DNA from: JALHUB01 sp963719465 | Lineage (GTDB): Bacteria > Chloroflexota > Dehalococcoidia > DSTF01 > JALHUB01 | DNA length: 64,000 bases | Assembly (NCBI GenBank): GCA_963719465.1 | Contig: OY970386.1 | Location: 1,364,001 to 1,428,000 of the forward strand | Reading direction: 5' to 3' | Notes under the pieces: model-generated | The model's input: the letters and a program-made list of their open reading frames with translations, nothing else | What the model was told of the DNA's origin: nothing | Database searches by the model: none | Position numbers and translations under genes: made by a program | Shown: piece by piece, positions 8,207 through 15,214 of the stretch | Layout: the number at the start of each line of letters is the position of its first letter | Numbering within the stretch: the stretch's first letter is position 1

Positions 8207-9376
8207 TTGGATTTCGAGCTGAGCGAAGAGCATGAGCTAATCCGCAACGCGGCCAGGCGGATCGCGCGCGAGCAGGTGCAGCCGCGAGCCGCCGAGATCG
8301 ACGCGACGGCGAGCTTCCCGGTCGAGCTGTTCAACGTCTTTCGCGACGCCGGCCTTCTCGGCCTGACGATTCCGGCGGAGTACGGAGGCAGCGGCGCGGG
8401 CTTCCTGGCGCTGGCGCTGGCGGTGGAGGAGGTCGCGAAGTACTGCTGCGCGTCGGGGCTGACGCTTCTCCTGACGGCGCTGCCGACGCAGCCAATCGTT
8501 CTCGGCGGGACGGAGGAGCAGAAGAAGCGGTATCTGCCGCCGATTGCGCGGGGGGAAATGCGGGCCGCTTTCGGGCTGACGGAGCCAAACGCCGGCTCGG
8601 ACGCGGCGGCCATTCAGGCGCGGGCGGTGCGGAAGGACGGCGGTTACGTGGTGAACGGCGAGAAGGCGTTCATCTCCGGCGGCGCCGTCGCCGACTACGT
8701 GACGATGTTCGCCAAGACGAAGCCGGAAGCGAAATCGCACGGCATTTCGGGGTTCATCGTGCCGAAGACGACGCCCGGCTATTCGGTCGCGCGGCTGGAC
8801 GAGAAGATGGGCGTGCGCGGCGTCGCGACGGCGCTTCTCGCCTTCCAGGACTGCTTCGTGCCGGAAGAGAACCTTCTCGGCGGGAAGGAGAACGAGGTGT
8901 TCACCACCGCCGTCCTGGGAACGCTCAACAGCGTGCGGCCGATCGTCGCGGCGCGCGGCCTGGGGCTGGCGGAAGGCGCGCTGGCCTACGCGCTGAACTT
9001 CGCGCGGCAGCGGGAGGCGTTCGGCGGGCCGATTGCGAATCTGGAGGCGATCCAGTTCATGTTCGCCGACATGGCGATCCAGATTGAGGCGGCGCGGGTG
9101 CTCACGTATCAGGCCGCGTGGATGGTGGACAAGGGCCGCTTCGGGGTGGCCTATTCGCACATGCTGTCGGTCGCCAAGGCCTTCGCGACGGAGACGGCGG
9201 TGAAGGTCTCGTCGGACGCGTTGCAGGTGCTTGGGGCGCAGGGCTACATGCGCGATCACCCGCTGGAGCGGCACTATCGCGACGCCCGCCAGCTCATGAT
9301 CGTGGAAGGGACGAGCCAGATTCACCGCGTTATCATCTCGCGGGCGCTGCTGGACGGGCACCTGGCGTACCCGTAG
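8207..9376 (+). CDS. Acyl-CoA dehydrogenase
   Basis: FAD-dependent oxidation of an acyl-CoA to the 2,3-enoyl-CoA. The protein has 389 residues, the standard length. The FAD/substrate segment AFGLTEPNAGSDAAA is near 123-137, VNGEKAFISGG near 150, and the C-terminal VEGTSQIHRVIISRALL carries the catalytic Glu position of the short/medium-chain group. The start is TTG at 8207 with GGAGGG 8-10 bases upstream; the first residues, DFELSEEHELIRNAARRIA, are typical. It is divergent from the SAM operon. Chain-length specificity cannot be told from sequence alone. Confidence 0.93.
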   Translation: MDFELSEEHELIRNAARRIAREQVQPRAAEIDATASFPVELFNVFRDAGLLGLTIPAEYGGSGAGFLALALAVEEVAKYCCASGLTLLLTALPTQPIVLGGTEEQKKRYLPPIARGEMRAAFGLTEPNAGSDAAAIQARAVRKDGGYVVNGEKAFISGGAVADYVTMFAKTKPEAKSHGISGFIVPKTTPGYSVARLDEKMGVRGVATALLAFQDCFVPEENLLGGKENEVFTTAVLGTLNSVRPIVAARGLGLAEGALAYALNFARQREAFGGPIANLEAIQFMFADMAIQIEAARVLTYQAAWMVDKGRFGVAYSHMLSVAKAFATETAVKVSSDALQVLGAQGYMRDHPLERHYRDARQLMIVEGTSQIHRVIISRALLDGHLAYP

Positions 9377-9409
9377 ACCGATTTACCGCCGTTTGCGCTG
9401 TTTTCGCAC

Positions 9410-9438
9410 TTGAGCGAAGGTTTCGATGGTGCTACAAT
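9410..9438 (+). promoter_or_regulatory. Probable promoter for the gene at 9472
   Basis: TTGAGC (9410-9415), a 17-base spacer and TACAAT (9433-9438). The predicted start is near 9445, leaving a leader of about 27-36 bases. Confidence 0.65.
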
Positions 9439-9471
9439 CAACGAGGCTCCTAGGCGGGGTACGTCGGTGAG

Positions 9472-9942
9472 ATGAGGTCCATGGACAACGACTACGAGCT
9501 GAACGTTGCGGAGATCATCCAGACCGTCGAAACGGCGGAAGTGCTGACCCTCCGATTCGTGGTTCTCAGCCAGCGCCTCCTTATAGACACCCGCTACACT
9601 CCCATCGACGGCCCGATGCTCAAGCTCGTCACGCCGGTCAAGACGGCTGAAGAGCGTTTCCGCAGCCTGAAGCAGCTTCGCCCCCGCTTCCGCATTCCCG
9701 ACAAGATCTGCTCCGTATGGTGGCCGAAGCACGTGGATAGCCTGGTGTCGTCCGGCATCTGGCCGGCGATTGCCCGCCGCATCATCGATTCCGGCAGCCC
9801 GGGCGCGGCGCAGCTGTGCGAAGAGACGTTTCGCGAGCTGCTGGAGCTGGAGCGGGAAGAGATAAGAAACGCCATCCTCGGCAAAGGGTATCAGGCGCTC
9901 TGGGAATGCTTCAGCCCGGACCAGCCTCGCAAGCAGCTCTGA
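9472..9942 (+). CDS. Conserved protein of unknown function, 156 residues
   Basis: I do not recognise a named family. It is a soluble, mixed alpha/beta protein without a signal or membrane segment. The middle is basic (SLKQLRPRFRIPDKICSVWWPKH) and the last 50 residues form acidic and basic helices (CEETFRELLELEREEIRNAIL), with a possible short coiled coil. ATG codons occur at 9472 and 9481; GAGG lies close to the second. The promoter at 9410-9438 suggests its own transcription unit, possibly with the metalloprotease-like gene 22 bases downstream. Confidence 0.65.
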   Translation: MRSMDNDYELNVAEIIQTVETAEVLTLRFVVLSQRLLIDTRYTPIDGPMLKLVTPVKTAEERFRSLKQLRPRFRIPDKICSVWWPKHVDSLVSSGIWPAIARRIIDSGSPGAAQLCEETFRELLELEREEIRNAILGKGYQALWECFSPDQPRKQL

Positions 9943-9964
9943 ACCTTTGTCCCCACGTCCTCGA

Positions 9965-10333
9965 ATGAGCCCGCGTCGCTTTGACCGCCTCGTTGTTGCT
10001 GCTCTGGCGGAGATTCCGCCGCCCTTCGACGAGAAGCTGGCGAACGTCGATATCGTCGTGAAGCGACGGCCGAGCCCGGGCGATTACCGACGGGCGCACG
10101 CGAAGCCAGGCGAGAGGCTGTACGGGCTCTACGAAGGGGTTCCGCTGAGCGAGAGGGCGGGGAGCTTCGGTTTCGAGACGCCGGACAAGATCACGCTGTT
10201 CCGCGGGCCGCTGGAGCGCGACTTTCCGCAGGACGCGGACCTGAAGCGGGAGGTGCGGATCACGGTCCTGCACGAGATAGCACACTTCTTCGGGCTGTCG
10301 GACGAGTCGCTGGCGGAGATGGGCTTGGACTGA
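9965..10333 (+). CDS. Small zincin-like metalloprotease (PF06262-type)
   Basis: A protein of 122 residues. It ends with VLHEIAHFFGLSDESLAEMGL, which contains the HExxH zinc-binding pair with a following acidic ligand in the DESL segment, as in the minimal Zincin_1 family. The middle EGVPLSERAGSFGFETPDKITLFRGPLER is the substrate-cleft strand seen in this family. I choose the ATG at 9965; the frame extends to a TTG at 9947. There is no signal peptide, so it is cytoplasmic. The biological substrate is unknown for the whole family. Confidence 0.8.
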   Translation: MSPRRFDRLVVAALAEIPPPFDEKLANVDIVVKRRPSPGDYRRAHAKPGERLYGLYEGVPLSERAGSFGFETPDKITLFRGPLERDFPQDADLKREVRITVLHEIAHFFGLSDESLAEMGLD

Positions 10334-10402
10334 GGCGGCGGCAGCAGGCAAGGACAGGGCGCGAGCGGCTGTGCTAGAATGCGCCTGAGCCAGGAGGGCG
10401 CT

Positions 10403-10903
10403 TTGGACGAGGAAGAGGGATCTCTGTCCGAGTACCGCGAGAGACTGGTCCCCACGGGGTCGCTCCGTATTCTTCTGCTGGTACTGGCGGTCTGGGACTT
10501 CCTCGGCGGCGGCATCCAGCTTGCTCTGCACAGCTTCCTCGTGTCGATGAAGGACGGCGCGCCAAACGGGATCATGGCGGGCAGGGCCTTCAGCGGCGCG
10601 CTCTTCATAACGGGCCTTCTCTACCTTTTCGCGGCGTTTCAACCGACGCGGTATCGCTTCATCCTCTGGCTGGCGGTCGCCGAGCAGCTGGTCGCCATCT
10701 GCACCGGCGTCTTTCATGGCGCGCGCGGCAACGTCTCCTGGGGCGGCGTGATCCTGCCGGTCGCCGTCGCGATTGCGCTGCTGATCCTGCTGCTGCTGAA
10801 CTTCCCGCGCGGCCTGCCGGAGCCGGAAGAAGAGGAAGTCGGGGAAGAGGCGCTGCCGCCGGGAACAACTTCAGCGCCCGAGCCGCCGCCCGTCAAGCAA
10901 TAG
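10403..10903 (+). CDS. Four-helix membrane protein of unknown function
   Basis: A protein of 166 residues with four hydrophobic segments (ILLLVLAVWDFLGGGIQLAL, AFSGALFITGLLYLFAAF, FILWLAVAEQLVAICTGVF and GGVILPVAVAIALLILLLL), between acidic N- and C-termini; the tail is rich in Glu and Pro. I prefer the TTG start at 10403, which has AGGAGG with 5-base spacing. The upstream ATG at 10379 overlaps a TAGAAT (10375-10380) that looks like the -10 box, so it would not be in the message. The last 33 bases overlap the convergent glycerate kinase gene. Confidence 0.65.
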   Translation: MDEEEGSLSEYRERLVPTGSLRILLLVLAVWDFLGGGIQLALHSFLVSMKDGAPNGIMAGRAFSGALFITGLLYLFAAFQPTRYRFILWLAVAEQLVAICTGVFHGARGNVSWGGVILPVAVAIALLILLLLNFPRGLPEPEEEEVGEEALPPGTTSAPEPPPVKQ

Positions 10904-12010
10904 CCGGGTCGCGCGCTCCGCCGTCGCCGAAAGCAGCTCGGCCGCCTTCGCTATGGCCTCCTCTTTCGTCATCGGGCCGATCGCTATGGGAATCGCGGCG
11001 TCGAGGCCGAGCGCGGTCGGGTCCGCGTCGTCGGCAACGCTGCCGGCAAAGGCGATGACGGGTCGCTTGCGCTCCCGGGCCATTCGCGCGACGACGGCGA
11101 CCGCTTTGCCGTAGGCGGTCTGGGAATCGAGGCGCCCCTCGCCGGTGAAGACGACGTCCGCTCGCTCGATTCGATTCGCCAGAGATATCGCCTCCCCGAC
11201 GTACTCCCCGCCGGAGATGATGCGCGCCCCCAGGAAAGCGACGAGGCCCGCGCCCAGGCCGCCCGCCGCGCCCGCCCCGTCGACTTGGGCGACGTCGATG
11301 CCCAAGTCGCGGCGAATGACGGCGGCGTAGTTCTCCAGCGCCGCTTCCAGCCCCGCGACGGCTTCGGGCGTGCCGCCTTTCTGCGGTCCGTAGACGAGAC
11401 TGGCGCCGGCGGGGCCGAGAAGCGGGTTGATGGCGTCAGCGGCAACCGTCACTTGGCACGAACGGAGACGCGGATCCAGGCCGGAAACGTCGATTCGACG
11501 GAGCACGGCCAGGGCCGCGCCGCCGGGCTCGAGGTCGCGGCCATCGGCGTCGAGCAAACGAGCGCCCAACGCCTGGGCTATGCCGGCGCCGCCGTCGTTC
11601 GTCGCGCTGCCGCCGATGGCGAGGACGAGGCGTCGGCTGTCCCGGTCGAGAGCGGCGCGAACGAGCTCGCCGACGCCTCGGGTCGTCGTCAGGCGCGGAT
11701 CGCGCTCTTCGGGGCGCAGCAACGCCAGACCGTTCGCCTCCGCCGCCTCGATAAGCGCGGTGCTGTCACCGAGCAACGCCCAGACAGCCTCGCGGGGGCG
11801 TCCCAGCGGGTCGGATACGGCGGCCTTCATTCGCTCGCCCGTTATCGACGAGAGGACGGCGTCGATTGTGCCCGGACCGCCGTCGGCCATCGGCGCGAGG
11901 TCGACTTCGGCGGTCGGGTCGGCGCGTCGGGCGCCGCGGGCGATGGCGTCGGCGGCCTGGCGAGCGGTGAGGCTCTCCTTGAACTCCTGGGGACAGACAA
12001 GAATGCGCAT
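10871..12010 (-). CDS. glxK: Glycerate kinase (GlxK/GarK type)
   Basis: Phosphorylates glycerate for entry into glycolysis or serine metabolism. The protein has 379 residues, the normal length. The N-terminal CPQEFKESLTARQAADAIARG, APMADGGPGTIDA, GGSATNDGGAGIAQALGARLLD (about 155-176) and DVVFTGEGRLDSQTAYGKA (about 286-304) are the family's ordered signatures; the last contains the catalytic Asp. Whether it yields 2- or 3-phosphoglycerate is not visible; this class usually makes the 2-phosphate. It is convergent with the membrane-protein gene and divergent from the zinc-ribbon gene. Confidence 0.92.
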   Translation of the reverse strand: MRILVCPQEFKESLTARQAADAIARGARRADPTAEVDLAPMADGGPGTIDAVLSSITGERMKAAVSDPLGRPREAVWALLGDSTALIEAAEANGLALLRPEERDPRLTTTRGVGELVRAALDRDSRRLVLAIGGSATNDGGAGIAQALGARLLDADGRDLEPGGAALAVLRRIDVSGLDPRLRSCQVTVAADAINPLLGPAGASLVYGPQKGGTPEAVAGLEAALENYAAVIRRDLGIDVAQVDGAGAAGGLGAGLVAFLGARIISGGEYVGEAISLANRIERADVVFTGEGRLDSQTAYGKAVAVVARMARERKRPVIAFAGSVADDADPTALGLDAAIPIAIGPMTKEEAIAKAAELLSATAERATRLLLDGRRLGR

Positions 12011-12059
12011 GCTTGGCGTGAACTGATGATATTCCTCTTCACTTTTCAGGCGGAAGGGC

Positions 12060-12108
12060 TTGACAATAGAACAGATATTCTATACTCTTTTGAGAGAACA
12101 AGTGTTCT
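12060..12108 (+). promoter_or_regulatory. Promoter with two SOS-box-like operators
   Basis: TTGACA (12060-12065), a 15-base spacer and TATACT (12081-12086). GAACAGATATTC (12069-12080) fills the spacer and GAACAAGTGTTC (12096-12107) covers the expected start. The second is a perfect match to the Gram-positive LexA consensus GAAC-N4-GTTC, flanked by A and T to give a 14-base palindrome; the first differs at one base. Binding at either site would block RNA polymerase. LexA control is an inference. Confidence 0.6.
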
Positions 12109-12126
12109 GGAGAAGGAGACGGGGAG

Positions 12127-12246
12127 ATGAAGAAGGACAAGAGCCGATCGCGTGATTCGCGCTGCCCGGAGTGCGGTGGCCCGCTCGTCTACGGCGAGGG
12201 ATGCGTCCGCTGCCCGATTTGCGGCTTCACGCGCTGCGGCTGCTGA
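12127..12246 (+). CDS. 39-residue zinc-ribbon protein resembling the C-terminal tail of B12-dependent ribonucleotide reductase
   Basis: The short frame encodes six cysteines in the pattern CPECGGPLVYGEGCVRCPICG followed by CGC at the end, after a basic N-terminus (MKKDKSRSRDSR). The two CxxC pairs form a zinc ribbon, and the sequence closely resembles the cysteine-rich tail of class II ribonucleotide reductase NrdJ, which shuttles electrons to the active site. Here it stands alone. An AAGGAG lies upstream of the ATG at 12127. It is the first gene after the SOS-like promoter. The NrdJ likeness is seen in the sequence; a role in nucleotide reduction or DNA damage is inferred. Confidence 0.75.
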   Translation: MKKDKSRSRDSRCPECGGPLVYGEGCVRCPICGFTRCGC

Positions 12247-12288
12247 GCTAACGTCTCGTCGCCTGGGTCTGGCCGGACGCGTCTTGCG

Positions 12289-12316
12289 TTGACACACCTC
12301 TGTCATCGGGTATCAT
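12289..12316 (+). promoter_or_regulatory. Promoter of mtaB, apparently leaderless
   Basis: TTGACA (12289-12294), a 16-base spacer and TATCAT (12311-12316). The -10 box ends 6 bases before the GTG at 12323, so the message would begin at or next to the start codon. Confidence 0.75.
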
Positions 12317-12322
12317 GAAGGC

Positions 12323-13642
12323 GTGATTGCCGGAACCGCCGCAGAGAAGAGCGTCGAAAGCCGTTCGCCCGTGTCGCCGCTAACCGTGGCCGTGCTGACG
12401 GTGGGCTGCAAGCTCAACCAGGCCGAGTCGGAGGCGATAGCCGGAGAGCTGGGGAAGGCGGGCTGGCGCGTCGTTGACCGGGCGACGCAGGCCGACGCGT
12501 TCATAATCAACACCTGCGCGGTTACGCACGTGGCGGAGCGCAAGTCGCGGCATCTGGTCCGGCTGGCGCGACGGCTCTCGCCCGGCGCTCGGATAGTCGT
12601 TACCGGTTGTCTGGCTGACAGGGCCGGGACTGACGCGTTGTCGGCGCTGGGAGCGGACGTGATCCTTGAGAATAGCGAGAAGGAACGTGCCGCCCACCTT
12701 TTGCTGAGGGTCCCGGCGGTGGACGGCGCTTCGGGCGGCGCCGGGCGGCTCCGGACACGGTCCTTCATCAAGATTCAGGAGGGCTGCGACGACGTCTGCG
12801 CGTTCTGCGTCGTGCCCCAGACGCGGGGCCGCGAGCGAAGCGTTCCCGTCGCCGACGTTCTGAGGGCTGTCAGGTCGGCGGAGGCGGATGGCGTGAAGGA
12901 AGTCGTGCTGACGGGCACGCAACTGGGCGCGTACGGCCGCGACGGCGGCAAGAGCGACCTGGCGGAGCTCATCCGGCTGGTGCTCTCGGACAGCGACGTC
13001 CCGCGCGTTCACGTTTCCTCGCTGCAACCGCAAGACATTACGCCTTCCTTGCTCGACCTGTGGGGCGACCCGCGCCTGTGCCGCCATTTCCACGTCCCGC
13101 TGCAGAGCGGCAGCGACGGGGTGCTGGCGCGAATGCGGCGTCGCTACACGACGCGGCAGTTCGCTGAGGCGCTCGCAGAGATACGGCACCGCGTGCCTGA
13201 CGCAGCCATCACCACCGACGTGCTGGTTGGCTTTCCGGGCGAATCGGACGAGGACTTCGAGGCGACACGCCGGCTCTGCCGCGAGGTCGGGTTCGCGGCG
13301 CTGCACGTCTTCCCGTTCTCGTCGCGGCCGGGGACGCTGGCCGCCGGGATGCCGGCTCAGGTGAGCGCGCAGGTCAAACGGGAGCGCGTGCGGCAGATGC
13401 TGGCGCTGGGCGAGGAGCTGCGAGCAGCGTTTCTTGCTCGGTTTCAGAGCGCGACCGCAGAAGTGCTTTTCGAGAAGAGGGTTCGCGGAGAAGCCGGCCA
13501 AATGCTGTGGGAAGGGCTGACCGACAACTACATCCGGGTGCTGGTGCCATCGGAGCAATCGCTGGTGAATTGCATCGTGGCCGTGAAGCTGGGCGAGCGT
13601 CGCGGCGACAGCCTGCTCGGGGAGTGCAGGAGGGCAGGATGA
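12323..13642 (+). CDS. mtaB: tRNA N6-threonylcarbamoyladenosine methylthiotransferase
   Basis: A radical-SAM enzyme that adds a methylthio group to t6A37 in ANN-decoding tRNAs. The protein has 439 residues: an N-terminal MTTase domain with Cys ligands in VGCKLNQAE, INTCAVTH and VTGCLAD, a radical-SAM CDDVCAFC (CxxxCxxC) near 154, and a C-terminal TRAM-like region. VGCKLNQ rather than GCPKN separates it from RimO, and the lack of the MiaB signature favours MtaB. The start is GTG, directly behind the -10 box. The stop overlaps the next gene as ATGA, beginning a tightly coupled four-gene run. Confidence 0.9.
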   Translation: MIAGTAAEKSVESRSPVSPLTVAVLTVGCKLNQAESEAIAGELGKAGWRVVDRATQADAFIINTCAVTHVAERKSRHLVRLARRLSPGARIVVTGCLADRAGTDALSALGADVILENSEKERAAHLLLRVPAVDGASGGAGRLRTRSFIKIQEGCDDVCAFCVVPQTRGRERSVPVADVLRAVRSAEADGVKEVVLTGTQLGAYGRDGGKSDLAELIRLVLSDSDVPRVHVSSLQPQDITPSLLDLWGDPRLCRHFHVPLQSGSDGVLARMRRRYTTRQFAEALAEIRHRVPDAAITTDVLVGFPGESDEDFEATRRLCREVGFAALHVFPFSSRPGTLAAGMPAQVSAQVKRERVRQMLALGEELRAAFLARFQSATAEVLFEKRVRGEAGQMLWEGLTDNYIRVLVPSEQSLVNCIVAVKLGERRGDSLLGECRRAG

Positions 13643-14358
13643 ACATACTGAATCGGGTCATTGTCGTCCTCGGCATCGTCGTGCTGATCCTGTTTGCGGT
13701 AATGCTCATCGTGCTGGCCTGGGCGTACAGCGGCGAGAGCATCCACCGGCTGAGCCTGTTCGTTCAGTACCTGACCGACCACGACACGACGCTGCCGAAA
13801 GTGATAATCACGCTCGGCAGCGCTTTCGTCATCCTGATCGCCTTTGCCGCCCTGCTGATCGAAATCGTCCCGCGGGCCGACAAGACCGTGCTCGTGCGCG
13901 ACGTGGGAGCGGGCACCGCCGTCCTTTCGACTGCGGCCGTGGCGCGGCGGCTGGAACAGCTCGTCGGGACGCTGCCGGAAGTGGAGGCGGTGCGGGCGTC
14001 GGTAAGCCGGCGGAAGGACGCGGTCGAGGTGAACTTGCAGGTGATGGTGCACCCGGAAAGCGACCTGGCGATGGTGGCGACCGAGGTGTCGCAGACGACG
14101 CAGGAGGGCGTCACAGAGCAGATGAGCGTTGCGCTGGCCAGGCCGCCGAAGCTTCGCCTCTACTATTCGTCCCGGCCGACGGCGTCGCGCGAGCACCCTT
14201 CGACAGCGGAAGAGCCACAGCAGGCGCGCCCCCGGCGGGCTGGAGCCGCGGCGCATCGTGAAGCGGGGAAGCCGCCCGCCGAACCGGCCAGCGAGGCCTC
14301 GCAGGCTGAACCCCCGCCACCTTCCGACGAAAGCGCCCCGCACGACGAGAAGCCATGA
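13639..14358 (+). CDS. amaP: AmaP-like membrane anchor protein (alkaline shock protein family)
   Basis: A protein of 239 residues. Two membrane segments lie at about 7-30 (VIVVLGIVVLILFAVMLIVL) and 54-76, followed by an Asp23/AmaP-like alpha/beta domain (about 84-180) and a disordered Pro/Ala/Glu-rich tail of about 60 residues. In Firmicutes AmaP anchors Asp23 to the membrane and is linked to envelope stress. The start is the ATG at 13639 inside the mtaB stop; the frame also stays open upstream, but that part is the shadow of mtaB. It overlaps scpB by 4 bases. Exact orthology is uncertain. Confidence 0.7.
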   Translation: MNILNRVIVVLGIVVLILFAVMLIVLAWAYSGESIHRLSLFVQYLTDHDTTLPKVIITLGSAFVILIAFAALLIEIVPRADKTVLVRDVGAGTAVLSTAAVARRLEQLVGTLPEVEAVRASVSRRKDAVEVNLQVMVHPESDLAMVATEVSQTTQEGVTEQMSVALARPPKLRLYYSSRPTASREHPSTAEEPQQARPRRAGAAAHREAGKPPAEPASEASQAEPPPPSDESAPHDEKP

Positions 14359-14915
14359 CACGAATGCGCCGTCCCTCTTCGGACAAAGTGAAGCTGGCGG
14401 TCGAAAGCCTCCTCTTCGTCGCGCAGGAGGCGGTCGACGTGGAGATCATCGCCCGCAGCCTGCACGTGAAGGAGGAAGAGGTGACGGCGGCGATCGAGTC
14501 GCTGGCTGAAGACTGCCGCCAGCGAGGGGTCCGGATCCTGCAGAGCGGCAATCTCGTGCAGATGGCGACGGCGCCCGAGGCGGCCCGCTACGTCGAGAAC
14601 TTCCTCAACATGGACCACCAGCAGCGCTTGTCGAACGCGGGCCTGGAGACGCTGGCGATCATTGCCTACCGGCAGCCGATCACGCGGGCGGGAATCGAAG
14701 CGATCCGCGGCGTCAACTCCGACGGGGCGGTTGCGACGCTGCTCGCCCGCGACCTGATCGAGGAGACAGGACGCGCCCGCACTCCCGGCCGGCCGGCGCT
14801 CCTGGGAACTACGGTGCGCTTCCTGGAGCACTTCGGGCTGGAGAAGCCGTCGGACCTGCCACCGCTGCCCGCCGAGGACGACGACGAGGAGCCGGACGAG
14901 GTGCTGCCGCGATGA
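14355..14915 (+). CDS. scpB: Segregation and condensation protein B
   Basis: A kleisin-interacting subunit of the Smc-ScpAB condensin that organises the chromosome. The protein has 186 residues with two winged-helix domains: SDKVKLAVESLLFVAQEAVD at the start of the first and LSNAGLETLAIIAYRQPITRAGIEAIRGVNSDGAVATLL across the second, the diagnostic ScpB stretch. The acidic tail (EDDDEEPDE) is common in the family. The usual partner scpA is not adjacent; here the gene sits between an AmaP-like gene and ylxP, overlapping both by 4 bases. Confidence 0.93.
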   Translation: MTRMRRPSSDKVKLAVESLLFVAQEAVDVEIIARSLHVKEEEVTAAIESLAEDCRQRGVRILQSGNLVQMATAPEAARYVENFLNMDHQQRLSNAGLETLAIIAYRQPITRAGIEAIRGVNSDGAVATLLARDLIEETGRARTPGRPALLGTTVRFLEHFGLEKPSDLPPLPAEDDDEEPDEVLPR

Positions 14916-15202
14916 TGGTCGGCGTCTGCCACCTGACGCTGCGTCTGCCGGAGAACGCGTCGCTGAAAGGAAAACGGCAGGTCGTAAAGTCGCTCACGGC
15001 GCGCATTCGGAACCGCTACAACGTCTCCATCGCCGAGGTCGATAGCCAGGATAGCTGGCAGATCGCGTCCCTGGGCATAAGCTGCGTGTCGAACAGCCAC
15101 AGCCACGCGCAGGAGGTGCTGACAAAGGTGGTCGGCTTCGTACAGAGCAGCCGGCTCGACGCCGAGGTCATCGACTGGCAGATAGAGATGGTGCAGGCCT
15201 AG
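14912..15202 (+). CDS. ylxP: YlxP/DUF503 family protein
   Basis: A protein of 96 residues, the usual size. VGVCHLTLRLPENASLKGKRQVVKSL at the start and FNVSIAEV-like RYNVSIAEVDSQDSWQIASLGIS in the middle define the DUF503 family. Members fold like RbfA-type ribosome-maturation factors and often lie by rbfA and infB; a role in ribosome assembly is suspected, not proved. It overlaps scpB by 4 bases and converges on rimO, 12 bases away. Confidence 0.88.
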   Translation: MMVGVCHLTLRLPENASLKGKRQVVKSLTARIRNRYNVSIAEVDSQDSWQIASLGISCVSNSHSHAQEVLTKVVGFVQSSRLDAEVIDWQIEMVQA

Positions 15203-15214
15203 CGGCGAAGTCGC

